64,000 nucleotides of DNA. It comes from Fodinibius sp036381435 (GTDB lineage: Bacteria; Bacteroidota; Rhodothermia; Balneolales; Balneolaceae). The notes under the pieces are model-generated. The model did not search any database, was not told the origin of the DNA, and saw nothing but the letters and a program-made list of their open reading frames with translations. Positions 8,814 through 18,360 of the stretch are shown one piece after another; within the stretch, counting starts at the first letter, position 1, and each line of letters opens with the position of its first letter. Location: the NCBI GenBank assembly GCA_036381435.1, contig DASVCW010000039.1, positions 1 to 64,000 on the forward strand. Reading direction: 5' to 3'. A program made the translations under genes and the position numbers.

Positions 8814-9547
8814 TGCACCACCTGTTTCTTCTCTTTTTTAACTGATGGAGCTTGCAGCAATTCCATAAAATCAGTGGAGGCATTTTCTAGTTCAAATACC
8901 ATCCGGTTGATTTTTCCAAGCAGGAAGTTATAAAAGCCGAGGGCGATAATTCCCACAAGCAGGCCGGCCGCGGTGGTTACCAAAGCTTCCCAAACACCAC
9001 CTGCCAAAACACTGGGATTCACATTTCCCTGCAAATTCTGGATAGCCATAAAGGCTTTAATCAAACCGGTAACCGTACCCGTAAAACCGATCAGCGGGGC
9101 CACGGCAGAAATGGTAGCCAGCCAAGACATTCGTTTTTCTAAATGAAAAATTTCTTTTTTACCTGCGTTGTGAATGGCATCTTCAATATCATGGAGTGAG
9201 CGCCCAAGACGACGGATTCCTGCTGTAAGAATGCGCGAAAGGGGCTTGTCCACACTGTCGCAGTAGGTCAACGCACGCTGACGGTCGCCGTCTTTCAGCA
9301 TCCCTTCAATAGTGTATAAAAAGTCATCAACATCCACCTGCGCATCATTTAAAGAACGCCAGCGTTCTACAATTACGTAGATGGCAACAATTGATAAAAC
9401 AAATATGGGAATCATCAGCCACCCGCCCTCAACCAAAAGATCGAACAGCGACATGCTATCCGGCTGATTGGCTAAACTCAGCGTATCAGCCGCTGCTGTT
9501 GAAGTGTCCTGCTGTACCTGTATCAAAAAGAGAAATAACGCTTGCAT
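8810..9547 (-). CDS. ExbB/TolQ/MotA-family proton channel
   Basis: 245 aa. A first hydrophobic helix (about 36-56, with E-G-G-W-L-M-I-P) is followed by a cytoplasmic loop and two further helices: one with S-A-V-A-P-L-I-G-F-T-G-T-V-T-G-L, the family signature, and one with A-L-V-T-T-A-A-G-L-L-V-G. It forms the pentameric channel that drives TonB with ExbD. It lies between the HU-SPOR protein and ExbD in the cluster. Confidence 0.93.
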   Translation of the reverse strand: MQALFLFLIQVQQDTSTAAADTLSLANQPDSMSLFDLLVEGGWLMIPIFVLSIVAIYVIVERWRSLNDAQVDVDDFLYTIEGMLKDGDRQRALTYCDSVDKPLSRILTAGIRRLGRSLHDIEDAIHNAGKKEIFHLEKRMSWLATISAVAPLIGFTGTVTGLIKAFMAIQNLQGNVNPSVLAGGVWEALVTTAAGLLVGIIALGFYNFLLGKINRMVFELENASTDFMELLQAPSVKKEKKQVVQ

Positions 9548-9575
9548 ATATTTTTACCTGTTTCTGAGATCTGTT

Positions 9576-10658
9576 TTAAAATCGCTTTATAAAATTATCG
9601 TTTTGAAATTTTTCCGGTAATTGGTTAGAGGCCTGTTGTGCTGCTTCTATAGACGGAAACTGGCCTAAGCCAACCCGGTAATAGGTGCTGCCGTTTACCA
9701 CAGCATCCATGATCATCACCCGAAAGCCTTCTGCGTGAAGCATTTCTTTTATAGCGCGTGCTTTTTCTAAATTCAGGGAGTGGACCACAATGGTATAACC
9801 CGTGCTAATAGAATTATTTATTTCACCCGTTAATCCGTATCGACTCGGCGGCTCAGAAATTGCCTCATCATCACCAAGTGTTACTCCGGCAGATTGAATG
9901 GGTTCCGAACCATCCGCCGCTTGTCCGCCGGTAACATCAACCGTACTTACTTGTACTTCCCGGGGTGATGTCCGTGTTTGTACAGTCTGGTTCTGTAACG
10001 AGTTTTGATCGCTCATCGTATAACTTCCTGTGAATCCCCACTCATAAATCAGCCAGCCGGCTACTGCCAGTACAAGGGCAACCGCCGCAACGGTTAACAC
10101 CTTGCCGATAGGATCTTCGTCCGATTCTGGAACAGCTTCTTGTTTACGGACTACAGGGTCTCCTTTGGGTTCCACTGCTTCGGGCGCTTCCACCGTTTCT
10201 GACGGTGCTTCGGGTATTTCCTCATCAGCATCATCAAAGGTTTTTCCAAAAACAGCTTTTTCGATGCGCGCCTGTTCCGCAGCCGAAGTTTCATCAAAAG
10301 ACCATCGTTCTTTCTCGATTTCGGCTTCTGTTTTAGGCCTTTCAACCGGCGGAGGCCCTGTAATTTCTATATCCCCGGCGTCAACATCAGCCCCTTTAAA
10401 AGCCCCGATAAGCTCGATGGGCTTCATGCCGGTATATTTATTGTTGATCTCCGTTTCTAAGACATCATCAGGGGTGAACTGTAACTGGTCATTTTCCAGA
10501 TTAAACGTGCCTAAACCTTCAATTTCGAATGATTTTCCCTGCTCAGCGGCATTTCTGATACGGAAAATCAGTTGAGAAAGCTGCCGGTCCACATCTTCCG
10601 GTCCCGAGCCCGTTTTCTCAACAAGAAGTGATATCAACTGATCTTTATCGATGGCCAT
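9576..10658 (-). CDS. HU-like DNA-binding / transmembrane / SPOR-domain protein
   Basis: 360 aa in three parts: an N-terminal HU/IHF-like fold (about 1-75, with F-E-I-E-G-L-G-T-F) of the CCDC81-like type, an acidic linker with one membrane helix (about 185-205), and a C-terminal SPOR domain (about 285-360, Y-T-I-V-V-H-S-L and Y-Y-R-V-G-L-G-Q-F). SPOR domains bind denuded peptidoglycan at division sites, so the protein would place an HU-like domain in the cytoplasm and SPOR in the periplasm. It follows a small HU-like gene by 7 bp and precedes exbB. Confidence 0.88.
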   Translation of the reverse strand: MAIDKDQLISLLVEKTGSGPEDVDRQLSQLIFRIRNAAEQGKSFEIEGLGTFNLENDQLQFTPDDVLETEINNKYTGMKPIELIGAFKGADVDAGDIEITGPPPVERPKTEAEIEKERWSFDETSAAEQARIEKAVFGKTFDDADEEIPEAPSETVEAPEAVEPKGDPVVRKQEAVPESDEDPIGKVLTVAAVALVLAVAGWLIYEWGFTGSYTMSDQNSLQNQTVQTRTSPREVQVSTVDVTGGQAADGSEPIQSAGVTLGDDEAISEPPSRYGLTGEINNSISTGYTIVVHSLNLEKARAIKEMLHAEGFRVMIMDAVVNGSTYYRVGLGQFPSIEAAQQASNQLPEKFQNDNFIKRF

Positions 10659-10665
10659 ATTCCCT

Positions 10666-10857
10666 CTAATTTTCCGGAATAAAAATGATGCGGTCTTTTG
10701 GAGGCATCATTACAACACGTCCGTTTTTGTACTGTTTTTGAATCTGTTTCTGATGCTCAAAGTTAAACGATCCCAGCCCTTCGAGCTTTACTTCATTTTT
10801 TTGAGCTACTTCTTCTCGTATAACTTCCGAAAAAGCTCTTAAAAAATCACTATCCAT
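10666..10857 (-). CDS. Small HU-like protein (63 aa)
   Basis: A compact HU/IHF-type sequence: F-L-R-A-F-S-E-V-I-R-E-E-V helix then V-K-L-E-G-L-G-S-F-N-F and a C-terminal I-I-F-I-P. It resembles the HU-like head of the following gene, so the two probably arose by duplication and may pair. It lacks the long DNA-clamping arm of true HU (about 90 aa), so DNA bending is uncertain. It is the first gene of the HU / HU-SPOR / ExbB / ExbD / TonB cluster. Confidence 0.8.
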   Translation of the reverse strand: MDSDFLRAFSEVIREEVAQKNEVKLEGLGSFNFEHQKQIQKQYKNGRVVMMPPKDRIIFIPEN

Positions 10858-10891
10858 CTTTTTATAATTTTAGCTTTTTAACTAATAGCTA

Positions 10892-11110
10892 TGAGGCCAT
10901 CCCCCTGCGCCCCCTTCGAAGGGGGACGAATACTCGCTATCAAGGAGTGTACTCCTGGAACAAAGAGCCTGAACCACAACTCGAACCAGTAGAGCTCATC
11001 CTCCTTATCTAAGGCACTTTTGTAAAAAATAAAATTGGCCCAAATTGAGCTGAATTATTTTAAAATAATTCAGCATAGGTCCCCCTTTGAAGGGGGCGCA
11101 GGGGGATGAC
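10892..11110. repeat. MITE-like element with CCATCCCCCTGCGCCCCCTT ends
   Basis: The 319-bp gap between the HU cluster and the outer-membrane gene holds two inverted copies of a C/G-rich palindrome (about 10893-10924 and 11078-11108) around a variable core that includes an AATTATTTTAAAATAATT palindrome. The same arrangement recurs inside the his operon at 33062-33236, so it is a dispersed non-coding element. Confidence 0.7.
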
Positions 11111-11176
11111 CTTCCTGAACACTTCGGAAGTGCACCGAAGGGATGCCTCACGGCATAACTCCCTCAGAGCCGAGAC

Positions 11177-12910
11177 CTACAGCTTCACAGTTATTCCCCC
11201 ATAAACCTGGAATGGCCGTTCGGTGAACCCTTGCCATACCTGGTATTCCTGATTTAAAATATTCTTTAATTTAACATAAGCACCAATATGTTGGGTGATT
11301 TGAACATCTAATTGTCCGCCCAAAAGTAAAAACCCGCCTAATTCTTCATTGAATGCCTGTCGTGGTCCCACATAGTTTGCCCAAGCTTCAATGGTAAGCT
11401 TATCAATGGGACGCAAACTAAAACCGGACTGAACTCCAAACTCTTCTTCATATGGAATTTGTCCGTTGTTTTTAATTTGCGGTTTTTGGACATACACTTT
11501 ACCGTGCAGCCAAAACCGATGAGCTATAATTTCATGCGAAAAGCCTGCATAAGCTCTGATTTTATATACATCAGCGTAATTAGTTTCATAATAATAAACA
11601 GGCGGTGGATTGAGTCCTATAGTGAATCCGGTATTCCGAATAAAAATGGGATAATCATTGATGCTTTGATACTGCACCCCCATCGTCAAAGCTCCTACTT
11701 TCGAATAATCCAGTTCCAGCTCAGCCAAACCATTGAAACGGTAGGAATGACGAAGGTTACTGCTCACATTTAAAAAACGGTTGGTGGAGTGCAGTTCTTC
11801 AATCGTTTTGAAAAAAGGCTCAGCACCAGCTTTCACTCTTAAAGTAACAAAATCCATCAGAGGGTGTTCAACCTTAACGGAGGGGGCTAAATAAATTTTA
11901 CTGTCGAAACTGTCGGTTCCGTAGTACACACTGCCATCCACAGTTACTTTTGTGCTGTAATTGAACAACCGTTCATACATCACTCCACCGCCGACAGTCA
12001 TCCATTGGGCAGAATTTGCGCTGTTATCGTAACTTCCGCCGTTGATTCCAAGATGAACGGTAAAGGTTTCGTTGACATGCGAACCCACCCATTTTTTTGC
12101 TACCGAAGCGTTATAAACCATCTCTTCTGCCGTACCTGAAAGGCTTCCCGCATCTAAAGAAACATCAAAAAAACGTATATCAGCCTGAGCATTCCAGCCG
12201 GTAATACTGTTTTTGAAATGATGTAAGGCTGTACCAAAATAAAAACTATTGTAGTCCTTTCGGGAGCCATCAGAGGAAAAGTCGGGATTCAAATCAAACA
12301 TCTGGTTGAAGTTATTTTCGAATCCCCCGGTGAGGTCAAGACGGGTTTTGTCACCTAATTTTGTGGCAAATTCACCATTTACATTAAAAAAGCGAAACGC
12401 ACTTTGCTCGTTGTCGAGATGTCCTTCTGATGAGAAATAATCCAAATCACCCCCGACGTAAGTTTCATCACTCAAGCGCTTCACTCCCCAAATTTGGGCT
12501 TCAGGACTACCAAAACTGCCAAACCCAATTCTGCTGAACAGGTTAATTTTTTCAGGATTATACAGAGAGTAATATTGAGGCGGTTCGGGACGGGAAAGCC
12601 GGCTTACCGGTAAATTGGCCACCACCTGCTCTTGCGTTTCGATAAAAGGCATACGATTGGGATCGATCTGGTAAATATCAGGGGCAGGCTCAAAACCCAG
12701 AATAGGCTGGCGGCGCAGGCCGGGGAATCGTGCCTTAAACTCGCTGCGAATTTCAATATCCTGAGGATCAATCTCGGGAAGCAGTGAATTCTCGGTTTGC
12801 TGCTGGTCCTGGGCGGCCAGCGGATTGACGGCAAAAACCGTCAACAATAAGAAAGCGATGAATGGCAAATAACGATTCATTCCGGTGTCTAATGTCTTGT
12901 TCTGTTTCAT
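11177..12910 (-). CDS. Outer-membrane beta-barrel protein, TonB-receptor-like without plug
   Basis: 577 aa. A signal peptide is best read from the internal Met at 12880 (M-N-R-Y-L-P-F-I-A-F-L-L-L-T...A-A-Q). After a Pro-rich linker the rest is a long series of amphipathic strands ending in V-Y-G-G-I-T-V-K-L, the usual barrel terminus. The ending L-K-N-I-L-N-Q-E-Y-Q-V-W resembles TonB-dependent receptors, but no plug domain is present. A TonB/ExbBD set lies next door, though energising is not shown. The substrate is unknown. Confidence 0.8.
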   Translation of the reverse strand: MKQNKTLDTGMNRYLPFIAFLLLTVFAVNPLAAQDQQQTENSLLPEIDPQDIEIRSEFKARFPGLRRQPILGFEPAPDIYQIDPNRMPFIETQEQVVANLPVSRLSRPEPPQYYSLYNPEKINLFSRIGFGSFGSPEAQIWGVKRLSDETYVGGDLDYFSSEGHLDNEQSAFRFFNVNGEFATKLGDKTRLDLTGGFENNFNQMFDLNPDFSSDGSRKDYNSFYFGTALHHFKNSITGWNAQADIRFFDVSLDAGSLSGTAEEMVYNASVAKKWVGSHVNETFTVHLGINGGSYDNSANSAQWMTVGGGVMYERLFNYSTKVTVDGSVYYGTDSFDSKIYLAPSVKVEHPLMDFVTLRVKAGAEPFFKTIEELHSTNRFLNVSSNLRHSYRFNGLAELELDYSKVGALTMGVQYQSINDYPIFIRNTGFTIGLNPPPVYYYETNYADVYKIRAYAGFSHEIIAHRFWLHGKVYVQKPQIKNNGQIPYEEEFGVQSGFSLRPIDKLTIEAWANYVGPRQAFNEELGGFLLLGGQLDVQITQHIGAYVKLKNILNQEYQVWQGFTERPFQVYGGITVKL

Positions 12911-13210
12911 GAAAGCAGTTTAAATGTACTAATTTTTTATCAAGAATAATGCTTTAATTGGCGATTTATACCTGTTTGTGCTTTGCCTGTTTCATGTAAG
13001 ATTGATCAGTTTCTTAACATGAAAAGCGTACATCCCTGAAGTACAATTGATCAATCCCCCTAATCCCCCTTCTCCAAGGGGGACTTAACAGCTGTGAAGG
13101 AGTTGTACTTCTGAACCTCTATCCCCCAAAGCGGGAGTAAAACTCCCTTTTAAGCGTTGTTACGGGATTAATACCCCTCTGCGGCTTTGCGTGAAATCCT
13201 TTTAGGGGTC
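12911..13210. repeat. 300-bp intergenic stretch with C-rich repeat fragment
   Basis: No gene seen. Around 13053-13090 there is a partial copy of the CCCCCT/AGGGGG dispersed repeat; the remainder is AT-rich. Confidence 0.5.
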
Positions 13211-14242
13211 TCAAAAAACAGGCTTGCCGGCTTTGGTTGATCTCATTTTGTCCAGGAACAGGGCTATGGGCGTGATGCTTGCCACAAAAATGATCATACT
13301 GGCATGAGTGATGGTCGCGTAAGCAAGGCCTGTTACCGTAGGCACAGCAAAAAGCACCAACAGAGATTGTGTTACAAAGTAATGATAAGTGCCAATACCG
13401 CCGGGTGACGGAATGGCAATTCCAATAGCCGAAATAACGGTGATAACAAGTGCATCAAGCATATCAAGGCCGAAGGCTGCCTGCATATCAAACATCCAGA
13501 ACGGGATGTACGTCATTAAAGTGTAGCAAAGCCAAATGAAGGCGGTGTAAATCAAAAACAGCCACCAATGCTCTACTTCTTTTATGGACAAAATACCGTC
13601 TTTAAACATGGATAAAGCATCTCTCGCTTTAATAATCCATTCCTGTAAAGACTGAAATCTGCCGCCCAGGTAAAGGATGAACTTTAAAGCCAGGTATCCT
13701 ACTAAAATCAAGAGAAATATAATGGCCGCTCCGCCTAAGTACGTATAAATTGTTGGCTCGTTCGTCAAGAAATCGATGGTTTCATCACCAAAAATTTGGC
13801 GCAGCAGGTTCAGGTCTGCGATCAGGTACACCGATACAAAAGCCATCAGAAAAACCATCACGAGAACATCTATGATTCGCTCCAGCACAATGGTTCCCAT
13901 TAGCTTGGATGTTCTCAAACCTTCTTTTTTAGCTACATAAACGGGACGTGATACTTCACCAAAACGCGGGCCCACAATATTCATCATATAACCTACCAAA
14001 ACTCCGGTGACAAGGGTCACGCGATCGAGTTCTTCTTTGTCATGCTCGATGAGCAGGCGCCACCGCTCGGCCCGGAAAATATGACTGGTTAAGGCCACTA
14101 AAGCGAAGGGTAAAAGCCAGGCAAAATCCATATTTTTGGCATATTCCCATACTTCCCGCAAATTTACGTTACGGAAGGCCAGCCATAAAAAGACTCCCCC
14201 AATCAAAAGAGCCAGTACAATTTTAACTACTCGTTTTATCAT
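13211..14242 (-). CDS. YbhN/UPF0104-type polytopic membrane protein (LPG synthase TM-like)
   Basis: 343 aa with seven to eight hydrophobic helices from the N-terminus. Family marks are F-R-A-E-R-W-R-L-L near residue 56, V-G-Y-M-M-N-I-V-G-P-R-F-G-E-V-S-R-P near 87-104, and S-P-G-G-I-G-T-Y-H-Y near the C-terminus. Members are related to the membrane half of lysyl-phosphatidylglycerol synthase and to glycan or lipid flippases; substrate cannot be told here. It lies downstream of lolA on the same strand with a 170-bp gap. Confidence 0.88.
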   Translation of the reverse strand: MIKRVVKIVLALLIGGVFLWLAFRNVNLREVWEYAKNMDFAWLLPFALVALTSHIFRAERWRLLIEHDKEELDRVTLVTGVLVGYMMNIVGPRFGEVSRPVYVAKKEGLRTSKLMGTIVLERIIDVLVMVFLMAFVSVYLIADLNLLRQIFGDETIDFLTNEPTIYTYLGGAAIIFLLILVGYLALKFILYLGGRFQSLQEWIIKARDALSMFKDGILSIKEVEHWWLFLIYTAFIWLCYTLMTYIPFWMFDMQAAFGLDMLDALVITVISAIGIAIPSPGGIGTYHYFVTQSLLVLFAVPTVTGLAYATITHASMIIFVASITPIALFLDKMRSTKAGKPVF

Positions 14243-14413
14243 ACTTCACGCTATTCTTACCACTAAAAATTGTTTTTCCGGTCTTCGTGTTTCAGTGGTT
14301 GCCAATGTACTATACTTTTTAACCAAATTACGCCGGACACTTCTTCAAAAAAATCTTTCATTTTCCTGCTCCTCCATGTATGCCAGCAACCATGCTTGCT
14401 AACAAACTTTGTA

Positions 14414-15049
14414 CTAATTACGCATATCAATAACTTCAGCGCTGCCGGGATAGTTAAGTACGAACATCTGCTTACTGGGTGAAATAAATTTTCCACTCCT
14501 AAAAGTGGTGGTTATCACATTATTGACGGGATCTACAGCGCGGATCTTCTGTGGCACGAGATCCGGCGAAAGAAAGATTTCCACCTTTTTGTAAATGGCA
14601 AAAGGATCGTCTGACTCCAAACGAATATAAATTTGATCACCGCGCTGCTCCTGTACTTCAACAGTAAAGGTTGAATCGAGTCCATTTAAAATGCGTGAAG
14701 GGGCGAAATCATCTTCTTCGGCCACATATTTGCTGATAATCACCCGGTTTCGGGTATCATCATATACCATTGATGTTTCTCCATTCACCACCACCAATTG
14801 ATGATTCGTTTTTACTTTGTAGCGTTCGCCGCCAATCCAAATTTCCCCGCGGCTGGCCATTGTATCTTTAGTATAAGAATCGAACGTCTGATGATAAAAT
14901 TCTGCCTTGAAAACCTGCCCTTCTTCGAATTTTTGTTTTAGCTGTTCAAAAGGAGTTCCCTGCGCATAAAGGGTTGATGTCATTCCTAAAAAAAGAAAAA
15001 CCAGTACCGGGATACCAATAATTTTATCCGTCAAATTCATCCAGTTCAT
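14414..15049 (-). CDS. lolA: LolA-like outer-membrane lipoprotein carrier
   Basis: 211 aa with a signal peptide (I-P-V-L-V-F-L-F-L-G-M...Y-A-Q). The mature part is an open half-barrel pattern with F-K-A-E-F-Y-H-Q-T, G-E-I-W-I-G and R-A-V-D-P-V-N-N-V-I-T-T-T-F, as in Bacteroidota LolA. It would carry lipoproteins across the periplasm. Its start overlaps the end of ftsK by about 26 bp (or 17 bp if the Met at 15040 is used), so the genes are translationally coupled; an ftsK-lolA order is common in the phylum. Confidence 0.87.
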   Translation of the reverse strand: MNWMNLTDKIIGIPVLVFLFLGMTSTLYAQGTPFEQLKQKFEEGQVFKAEFYHQTFDSYTKDTMASRGEIWIGGERYKVKTNHQLVVVNGETSMVYDDTRNRVIISKYVAEEDDFAPSRILNGLDSTFTVEVQEQRGDQIYIRLESDDPFAIYKKVEIFLSPDLVPQKIRAVDPVNNVITTTFRSGKFISPSKQMFVLNYPGSAEVIDMRN

Positions 15050-17522
15050 TTAGTAAAGCTTGCAGTTCTTCTTCGTCATCAACCAGTACGTCACGCGCCG
15101 TGCTTCCCTGGTAAGGGCCCACGACGCCGGCATTAAAAAGCTGATCAATAATTCGGCCCGCCCGGTTATACCCAATCTTTAACTTGCGCTGCAATAGTGA
15201 TACGGAACCCTGCTGGTGTAGAACCACCACTTTTGCCGCGGGTTCAAAAAGTTCATCGATATCCTCGAGCGGATCGGGGATGCCGTCACTGGTTTCATCT
15301 TCAATAACAGGAAGCATGTACCTTTTATTATATCCGGCTTGCTTTCCAATGAATCCCGTAATTTTTTCCACCTCCTCGGTTGATACAAATGCGTTTTGAA
15401 TCCGAGTCATTCCCCCGCCGTTGGTAAAGAGCATATCACCGCGGCCGATAAGCTGATCGGCGCCGCCCATATCTAAAATGGTTCGCGAATCTACCTTCGA
15501 TGCAACCTGATACGCAATTCTCGCGGGAAAGTTGGCTTTAATTGTACCGGTAATCACATTTACTGAAGGACGTTGGGTTGCTACCACCAAATGAATGCCT
15601 ACCGCCCGCGCCAGTTGAGCCAGACGCGCGATTGGCTCTTCGATCTGTTTTCCGGCGGTCATCATCAAATCTGCCAGCTCGTCAATCAGTACCACGATAT
15701 ACGGTAAATGGCGGTGCCCTTCTTCTTCATCCAATTGGCCGCTATCCACCTTTTTGTTGTAGGCACGGATATCGCGTACCATTCCGTCTTTAAGCAAATC
15801 ATATCGCTGATCCATCTCCTTGGTGAGACTCTCCAGCGTTTCTTTGGCTTTGGTTGTATCGGTGATAATCGGCTCTTCGGCGCCGGGCAACGTAGCCAGA
15901 AAATGCTCTTCAATCTTTTGAAAGAGTGAAAGTTCAATTTTCTTGGGATCAATCATCACAAATTTCAAATTATCAGGATGACATTTGTACAACAGGCAGG
16001 TGATGATTGTATTCATCCCCACCGTTTTGCCCGAACCCGTGGCGCCGGCAATTAACAGGTGCGGCATTCGGGTCAGGTCAATCATAAACACATCGTTCTC
16101 GATGGTTTTACCGAAAGCAATGGGCAGCTCATAATCGCTTTCCACAAACTTTTTTGTGTTGATGACAGACTTTATAAACACCGTTTCCCGGGAGCCGTTC
16201 GGCACTTCGATTCCCACGGCCGACCGCCCCGGAATGGGTGCCATAATCCGCAGTCCCCGCGCAGCTGTCGCCATCTTCAAATCGTTAGCATAACTTTCGA
16301 TCTTGCTGATTTTCACATCGGGGGCGGGATCCAGTTCATAAAGCGTTACGGTAGGACCCACAATCGCATTGATGCTGCGAATATCAATTTTGTGGCGCTT
16401 CAGCTTATCAAGGATGATGCGTTTGTTTTCCTTGATTTCCTCCAAATCCACTTCGTTGCCTTCATTAGGCGGAGAATCGAGTAGCTTTATGGTCGGAAAT
16501 TTGTACTTAATTTGGGGGACTTCCTTCGCCTTGTCTTTATTCTTGCGATCGAGTTCCCTGGCCCCGGCTTCTTCATCACCCTCACCGACAAAAACCGAAA
16601 TATCGACATCATCCTCATCGTCTTCAGCTCCATTTTTTTTAATATCAGCCCGCGGACGCTGATCGAGAGTCAGGATATCTTCCTGCTCCTGCTGTATCCG
16701 CTCGCGGTCTTGCTCTTGAGAGCGTTCTACAATTTCATCAATAGATTTAGACTCAGGCTCAGCAGCGACATGATTCGCTCCGGCCTTTTTCCGTGCTTTC
16801 CGTTCGGCCTTTTGCTGTTTCTTTATTTCCTTCTGCCGGGCTTTTTCTGCCTTTTTCTGTCGCCGGGCCTCTTTCTTCTCTTCGCGCCGAATTTTCCAAT
16901 TCTCAAACGGACTCTTGATACTTGCCATCCAGCCTTTAAACACATCAACCGTTCTCTGAAGGTCACGGTCGAGCAAGGCAAGCAGCGTGGTGATCAGCAA
17001 AACAGCAAGTATAACAGCAGAACCAACACCGCCGGTAATATTTTGAAGTACACGTGCCGTGGCGATGCCCGATTGGCCATTCCAAACCGCAGAATAGAGA
17101 TGATATTTATTAAAAATCCAACCTAAAGCGGTTGAAAGCAAAACCATGCTCCAGATACCAACGGCGGTTGGCCATAAAAGCTGACTGACATCGCGGTCAC
17201 GAAAAATAAACCAGCCGTAACCTAAAATAATCAAGGGAAAGATGATGCTGGTGTAACCAAAAAGCAGATGTACAAAAAAGTATGAAAGATAAGCGCCGAT
17301 CACCCCCAGCCCGTTTTGAATGCGCAGAGCCGGGCCGCGGTTAACCGTAAAAAGACTGTCGGTTGAAAGCGTTTGAATAAGGGCGTAATCGGCGGAATGA
17401 AAAGTAACGATGCATAAAGCTATCAGTCCGCCCACAGCCATGATTAAAATCCCGAATATTTCCATTTTTCGGGACTCTGAAAGCCCTCCAAGAAAATTCC
17501 CCGAACTTTTTTTCTTAGCCAT
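15024..17522 (-). CDS. ftsK: FtsK/SpoIIIE DNA translocase
   Basis: 832 aa. Four to five membrane helices (about 20-190), a Lys/Glu-rich linker (about 205-340), then the RecA-like motor with Walker A G-A-T-G-S-G-K-T and Walker B I-V-V-L-I-D-E-L-A-D-L-M, and a C-terminal gamma winged helix (V-S-L-L-Q-R-K-L-K-I-G-Y-N-R-A). It moves chromosome ends through the septum and activates XerCD dimer resolution. It overlaps comB by 8 bp upstream and lolA downstream, so the three genes are one unit. Confidence 0.96.
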   Translation of the reverse strand: MAKKKSSGNFLGGLSESRKMEIFGILIMAVGGLIALCIVTFHSADYALIQTLSTDSLFTVNRGPALRIQNGLGVIGAYLSYFFVHLLFGYTSIIFPLIILGYGWFIFRDRDVSQLLWPTAVGIWSMVLLSTALGWIFNKYHLYSAVWNGQSGIATARVLQNITGGVGSAVILAVLLITTLLALLDRDLQRTVDVFKGWMASIKSPFENWKIRREEKKEARRQKKAEKARQKEIKKQQKAERKARKKAGANHVAAEPESKSIDEIVERSQEQDRERIQQEQEDILTLDQRPRADIKKNGAEDDEDDVDISVFVGEGDEEAGARELDRKNKDKAKEVPQIKYKFPTIKLLDSPPNEGNEVDLEEIKENKRIILDKLKRHKIDIRSINAIVGPTVTLYELDPAPDVKISKIESYANDLKMATAARGLRIMAPIPGRSAVGIEVPNGSRETVFIKSVINTKKFVESDYELPIAFGKTIENDVFMIDLTRMPHLLIAGATGSGKTVGMNTIITCLLYKCHPDNLKFVMIDPKKIELSLFQKIEEHFLATLPGAEEPIITDTTKAKETLESLTKEMDQRYDLLKDGMVRDIRAYNKKVDSGQLDEEEGHRHLPYIVVLIDELADLMMTAGKQIEEPIARLAQLARAVGIHLVVATQRPSVNVITGTIKANFPARIAYQVASKVDSRTILDMGGADQLIGRGDMLFTNGGGMTRIQNAFVSTEEVEKITGFIGKQAGYNKRYMLPVIEDETSDGIPDPLEDIDELFEPAAKVVVLHQQGSVSLLQRKLKIGYNRAGRIIDQLFNAGVVGPYQGSTARDVLVDDEEELQALLNELDEFDG

Positions 17523-18246
17523 TGAAATTTGTGATTATTCCTTCATTCATTGCAGGCAAAACCCGCGTTTTATTAACCCCGCAGCAAAAAGACAGATCAT
17601 CCTCGCTGACAATTTCGCGTAACCGTTCTGCATAATCGGATGATTTAACTGCCTTCTCTAAATCATCGCCAAATTTTTCGAAAAGGCCAAAAGCTATTTT
17701 TGTACCATCCCGTGCATTTTTTGGCAATTGACCTGAAGTAATTTCGTAAATAATATTGCCGGCACAAAGTAAATCCTCAAATGAAAGGTGTCCCCGCCAG
17801 CCCGCACAAACTAATACAGCTTCATCATCGATTTGTTCCAGATAATCTACGACAGCCGCGAGATTCAAAAACGACCCCACAAGAATCTTTTTCGCCTTCG
17901 AAGCCCGCTTAATTGCTTTCGTACCATTTGTGGTGTTTAGAATGATAGTTTTCCCGCTCACTGCATCTTTTGAATGCTCCAGTGGCGAGTTGCCCAGGTG
18001 AAAGCTTTCAATTTTGATGCCATCTTTTTCACCGCTTAAAAGGTAGTTCGAAGAATCCAGGTTTTGGGCAATTTTGGTTGCCGTTTCCATATCCCCTGCA
18101 GGTATGACGCCCTTTGCTCCATTTCCCAAAGCCGTAGCAATGGTTGAACTGGCGCGCAGCACGTCAATCATTATCACCACTTTATCACGCACGTCTTCTT
18201 CTTGGAAAGAATGTGCAGATGGAAATACGTCGATTTTTTTGATCAT
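17515..18246 (-). CDS. comB: 2-phosphosulfolactate phosphatase (ComB family)
   Basis: 243 aa matching ComB: V-V-I-M-I-D-V-L-R-A-S-S-T-I near the N-terminus, L-N-T-T-N-G-T-K-A-I in the middle, and C-A-G-W-R-G...S-F-E-D-L-L-C-A-G. The enzyme removes phosphate from phosphosulfolactate to give sulfolactate. Coenzyme M is not expected here; in bacteria the gene is linked to sulfolactate or other sulfonate metabolism. No ComA partner is in the window. It overlaps the start of ftsK. Confidence 0.9.
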   Translation of the reverse strand: MIKKIDVFPSAHSFQEEDVRDKVVIMIDVLRASSTIATALGNGAKGVIPAGDMETATKIAQNLDSSNYLLSGEKDGIKIESFHLGNSPLEHSKDAVSGKTIILNTTNGTKAIKRASKAKKILVGSFLNLAAVVDYLEQIDDEAVLVCAGWRGHLSFEDLLCAGNIIYEITSGQLPKNARDGTKIAFGLFEKFGDDLEKAVKSSDYAERLREIVSEDDLSFCCGVNKTRVLPAMNEGIITNFNG

Positions 18247-18263
18247 TAGTTATCAATTTTCGA

Positions 18264-18356
18264 CCTGACAGCGTTCCGGTGATCTTTCCGGTTCCTGTCA
18301 GCGTCTTTTTAAACAACGCTGTTAGGTCCTGCGGACGCTAACAGGTTGTCTTATAA
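18264..18356. repeat. Dispersed palindromic repeat (CCTGACAGCG type)
   Basis: The gap between comB and gcvT holds CCTGACAGCGTTCCGGTGA... with inverted CTGTCAGCG and a second inverted pair GCTGTTAGG/GCTAACAG. It is the same family as 580-621. Confidence 0.65.
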
Positions 18357-18360
18357 ACTT

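Noticed and set aside
15024..17522. Several long plus-strand frames inside ftsK (for example 16059-17126)
   Set aside because: They are shadows of the ftsK reading frame; Walker motifs and gamma domain on the minus strand are decisive.
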